NCBI GenBank assembly: GCA_035388225.1
Contig: DAOOPM010000006.1
Coordinates: 1 to 64,000 of the forward strand
Origin: SB25 sp029560875
Lineage (GTDB): Bacteria; Bacteroidota; Bacteroidia; Bacteroidales; Tenuifilaceae
DNA length: 64,000 nt
Reading direction: 5' to 3'
This document shows positions 61,716 through 64,000 of this stretch, piece after piece. The position numbers were made by a program, and so were the translations under genes. Within the stretch, counting starts at the first letter, position 1. Every line of letters begins with the position of its first letter. Below the pieces are notes generated by a model. The model was given only the letters and a program-made list of their open reading frames with translations. It was not told the DNA's origin and made no database searches.

Positions 61716-62261
61716 TTACAGTTGTGTGGTGTTGTGTAAAACTTTGATTTTTAGCGTAAAATAGGAGTGGTTTGAGTCAATTTCGTCGAATGTATAATCT
61801 AACTTATTCTCTGTAACCTTGGCAATGTTAACAATGCCAAGTCCAGCCCCCCCTTTTTGGGAAACATTTCCGCTAAGGATTATTTCTTTATAGTATTCTT
61901 TCAACCCATTTCTATCCAATAGGTTTACCTTATTGAGCCGATCTTTTAATGCAAATATTTTACCATTCAATACGGAATTCGATACCGATAGGCAAATGTA
62001 CTTATCGTCGAGTTGTAGGTTAAACTTGGGTAGATAGTTTGTATTTCCCGTAATTAAATCTTGGTGCTTGTAGATATTCTCCAAACTTTCTACCATTGCT
62101 GCATAAACCTTTTTCTTGACAGTTATACCGAAGGCATAGCGGTCTAGTATTGCTGTCATTTTATTCAGCAAGAAACCAATCTCTTCGTAGGAGAGAGGTC
62201 CGTAATGACTAATTAATACTTCCTTTTTTTCCACGGGGTACAATTCGTATTTTGGTACCAA
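61716..62261 (-). CDS. siaB: SiaB-type histidine-kinase-like protein (DUF6272)
   Basis: 181 aa. A GHKL ATP-binding fold is suggested by VESLENIYKHQ (N box) and QKGGAGLGIVNIAK (G box). In the Sia system SiaB is a Ser/Thr kinase of SiaC and counteracts the phosphatase SiaA. It heads the operon siaB-siaC-siaC. No siaA or siaD (diguanylate cyclase) lies within the window. Confidence 0.85.
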   Translation of the reverse strand: MVPKYELYPVEKKEVLISHYGPLSYEEIGFLLNKMTAILDRYAFGITVKKKVYAAMVESLENIYKHQDLITGNTNYLPKFNLQLDDKYICLSVSNSVLNGKIFALKDRLNKVNLLDRNGLKEYYKEIILSGNVSQKGGAGLGIVNIAKVTENKLDYTFDEIDSNHSYFTLKIKVLHNTTQL

Positions 62262-62405
62262 ATTAAAAAATCAAATTGGAATTAAAGCAAAAATTACAAA
62301 AAAAAAGAGTTCTAATGCATAAACCTCGGAGTAATTTTAACAAAATAAACACAAATTTGACTAAAGCACAATTGACGTTGACAAAAGTGCTTTTTGAGTA
62401 AATGT

Positions 62406-62434
62406 AAAAAGGAGAGCATTTTGCTCTCCTTTTT
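62406..62434 (-). terminator. Terminator of the S46 peptidase gene
   Basis: 13-bp stem AAAAAGGAGAGCA / TGCTCTCCTTTTT with a 3-nt loop, 20 nt past the stop on the minus strand. Confidence 0.9.
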
Positions 62435-62454
62435 TATGTTTTTAATGATTATAG

Positions 62455-64000
62455 CTATTCAATAATTTTCATCTCATCAATTAAGCGAGTTGCACCAGCA
62501 TACTTGTCAATGATGAAAAGTACATAACGAATATCAACGCTTATAGTTCTTTGTAGGTTTTTCTCGAAAACTATATCACCACTCATGGCTTCCCAGTTAC
62601 CGTCGAAAGCGCAACCTATAAGCTCACCATTAGCATTAATTACTGGGCTACCAGAGTTCCCTCCAGTAATGTCGTTGGTGGAAATAAACGCTAAAGGCAT
62701 TTTTCCATTCTCGCCATATCGGCCATAATCTTTTGCGTTATATAGGTCTTTAAGTTTTTGAGGAACTACAAACTCCCAGTTATCTGGGTCTTCTTTTTCC
62801 ATAACACCATCAAGGGTGGTTATGTAGTCGTAGTGAACAGCGTTCATAGGATAGTAGTCCAAAACCTCTCCGTAAGTTAAACGCATGGTTGAGTTAGCAT
62901 CGGGATACATTGCTTTGCCCTGATTCATGTCAAGTATGCCTGCAATGAAAAGACGCTGACCTTTTTGTAGTTGATAGTTAAGTGGTTCAATAACCTTGTA
63001 AAGGTCTTCGCTTTTCTTAACTATTGACTGTGCAGCAACAAATGCAGGGTCTTTTTCCAGTGCTTTTAAGTTTGGTTTAGCAAGGAATGCGTATAGTTTA
63101 GTAGAATCAACAAAAATTGATTTATTGAAAATATCATCCACAAACTTATCGTAATCTTTCTTGTATTTACCGTTGATTGTTTGGTAGATATCGGGTTGGA
63201 ACTGAGCAGGAACGTTGTCGGCAAACACCTTAAACATTGTTTTAGTAACTTTTCTGTCGGTAGATGCGCTATAGTTTTTGTAGAAGTTTACAGAACGATT
63301 CTTAATGCCGTTAACCACTTTATCGATATCTTCTTTTTTACCAGACTTCAGTGGTTCAACAAGCTGAGTTGCTATGCTTGCAAAAGATATAAGCTCTGTA
63401 CTAGCACGGAAAACCTCCCCGTAGTACTGGGTAGCATGTAGGTGGTCCTTGCGTTTAGCAACTGCATCGTTAATTAGATTAAGGGCGTCGCCGTACTTTG
63501 CAACTCTTTCAGGGTTTGCGTTAACCCATTTCATGAACTCTTCCTCGTTGGCTTTCTTATAGTCGTAAACTTTAAGGCGTTTCAATGCCTTGTTCATACC
63601 AATAGAGTTCTTCCAGTAATTGCTAGAGCCAGCATACTTTGATGCATACTTAATGTTGATAGCTTTGTCGGCTAGCATATCTTTCAAAAGAATATCCTGA
63701 CGGATTCCTCTAATGAAAATTCTATTTGTGTTTGATATTTTGATGTGTTCATCAACCTCCATTGATGTCATGTAGCGCTGGGTGCGACCAGGATAGCCCA
63801 TAATCATTGCAAAATCACCTTTTTTTACACCTTTAATAGATATAGGGAGAGAGTGCTTTGGTGTGAACGGAACGTTTTCCTTTGAGTAGTTAGCAGGCTT
63901 ATTGTCTTTATTGGCATATACTCTAAAAATAGAAAAGTCACCTGTATGGCGTGGCCACATCCAGTTGTCGGTATCGGCACCAAATTTTCCAATTGATGAT
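62455..64000 (-). CDS. S46 family dipeptidyl peptidase, DPP7-like (partial, runs off the window)
   Basis: The frame is open to the window edge (at least 515 aa); the first Met seen at 63960 is internal, since GKFGADTDNWMWPRHTGDFS, a conserved S46 stretch with the catalytic Asp region, spans it. The nucleophile Ser is in GGNSGSPVINANGELIG. The next block FDGNWEAMSGD has Gly where DPP11 has Arg, which points to DPP7-type specificity (hydrophobic P1) rather than acidic. It is a periplasmic enzyme of amino-acid-fermenting Bacteroidota. The signal peptide and catalytic His lie beyond the window. Confidence 0.93.
   Translation of the reverse strand, partial: SSIGKFGADTDNWMWPRHTGDFSIFRVYANKDNKPANYSKENVPFTPKHSLPISIKGVKKGDFAMIMGYPGRTQRYMTSMEVDEHIKISNTNRIFIRGIRQDILLKDMLADKAINIKYASKYAGSSNYWKNSIGMNKALKRLKVYDYKKANEEEFMKWVNANPERVAKYGDALNLINDAVAKRKDHLHATQYYGEVFRASTELISFASIATQLVEPLKSGKKEDIDKVVNGIKNRSVNFYKNYSASTDRKVTKTMFKVFADNVPAQFQPDIYQTINGKYKKDYDKFVDDIFNKSIFVDSTKLYAFLAKPNLKALEKDPAFVAAQSIVKKSEDLYKVIEPLNYQLQKGQRLFIAGILDMNQGKAMYPDANSTMRLTYGEVLDYYPMNAVHYDYITTLDGVMEKEDPDNWEFVVPQKLKDLYNAKDYGRYGENGKMPLAFISTNDITGGNSGSPVINANGELIGCAFDGNWEAMSGDIVFEKNLQRTISVDIRYVLFIIDKYAGATRLIDEMKIIE

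Noticed and set aside
1..64000. CRISPR arrays, insertion sequences, rRNA
   Set aside because: No regularly spaced repeats, transposase genes or rRNA sequence were found when reading the window; the small 65-aa and 201-aa genes were checked for transposase features and show none.

Overview
This window is a piece of a Bacteroidota chromosome, most likely Bacteroidales or a close relative. The evidence is a fused LpxC/FabZ gene, a TonB-dependent receptor paired with a surface lipoprotein, an S46 dipeptidyl peptidase, SiaB/SiaC signalling proteins, lipoproteins with short lipoboxes, TAnnTTTG-type promoter boxes, and few Shine-Dalgarno sequences.

Layout. Positions 1-7870 are core chromosome: a lipoprotein, dnaG, a tandem universal stress protein, two linked secreted proteins, an unknown protein and trpS. 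Positions 7870-8317 hold a small decayed tandem repeat made of a GIY-YIG gene and tRNA-fMet 3'-end sequence. Positions about 8318-39638 are a 31.3-kb integrated element. Positions 39635-64000 are core again: the initiator tRNA, an M23 peptidase, dxr, rseP, a lytic transglycosylase, a DUF4837 lipoprotein, lpxA-lpxC/fabZ-lpxD, an HD hydrolase, waaA, a TonB receptor/lipoprotein pair, a B12-dependent ribonucleotide reductase, a YbaK protein, a pRiA4b-ORF3-like protein, siaC-siaC-siaB and the 3' part of an S46 peptidase.

The element. A large serine recombinase at its right end has inserted it at the 3' end of the initiator tRNA-fMet gene. The 11-bp sequence GATTTAGTAGC is present at both junctions. 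The recombinase reading frame runs through the right junction into the tRNA. If the two junctions are rejoined as in the excised circle, the frame continues instead for 32 codons into the left end of the element. The element carries an imperfect terminator that replaces the one the tRNA lost. The left part (8.4-12 kb) has small unknown genes, a stand-alone family-A-polymerase-like gene and two adjacent hairpins, which could be a replication module. The rest is defence cargo: (a) a membrane-anchored SH3b/TerB-N/TerB-C protein, a BrxD-like ATPase and an Lhr-like helicase in one overlapping operon; (b) an exonuclease-BRCT protein; (c) a complete type I Wadjet system, jetABCD; (d) a four-gene operon of reverse transcriptase, GIY-YIG nuclease, 65-aa protein and Rad50-like ATPase; (e) a PGN_0703-type putative restriction endonuclease overlapping an Nmad2 protein. 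A 14-kb block holding (c), (d) and (e) is flanked by two direct copies of a 201-aa gene, each with a decayed ADP-ribosylglycohydrolase tail.

The best candidate for an undescribed system is (d). Just upstream of the reverse transcriptase is a 202-nt segment closed by a 20/21-nt inverted repeat and filled with five further hairpins. This looks like a retron- or DRT-type noncoding RNA, but the protein set (GIY-YIG nuclease plus zinc-hook ATPase) is not one I recognise for any named retron or DRT system.
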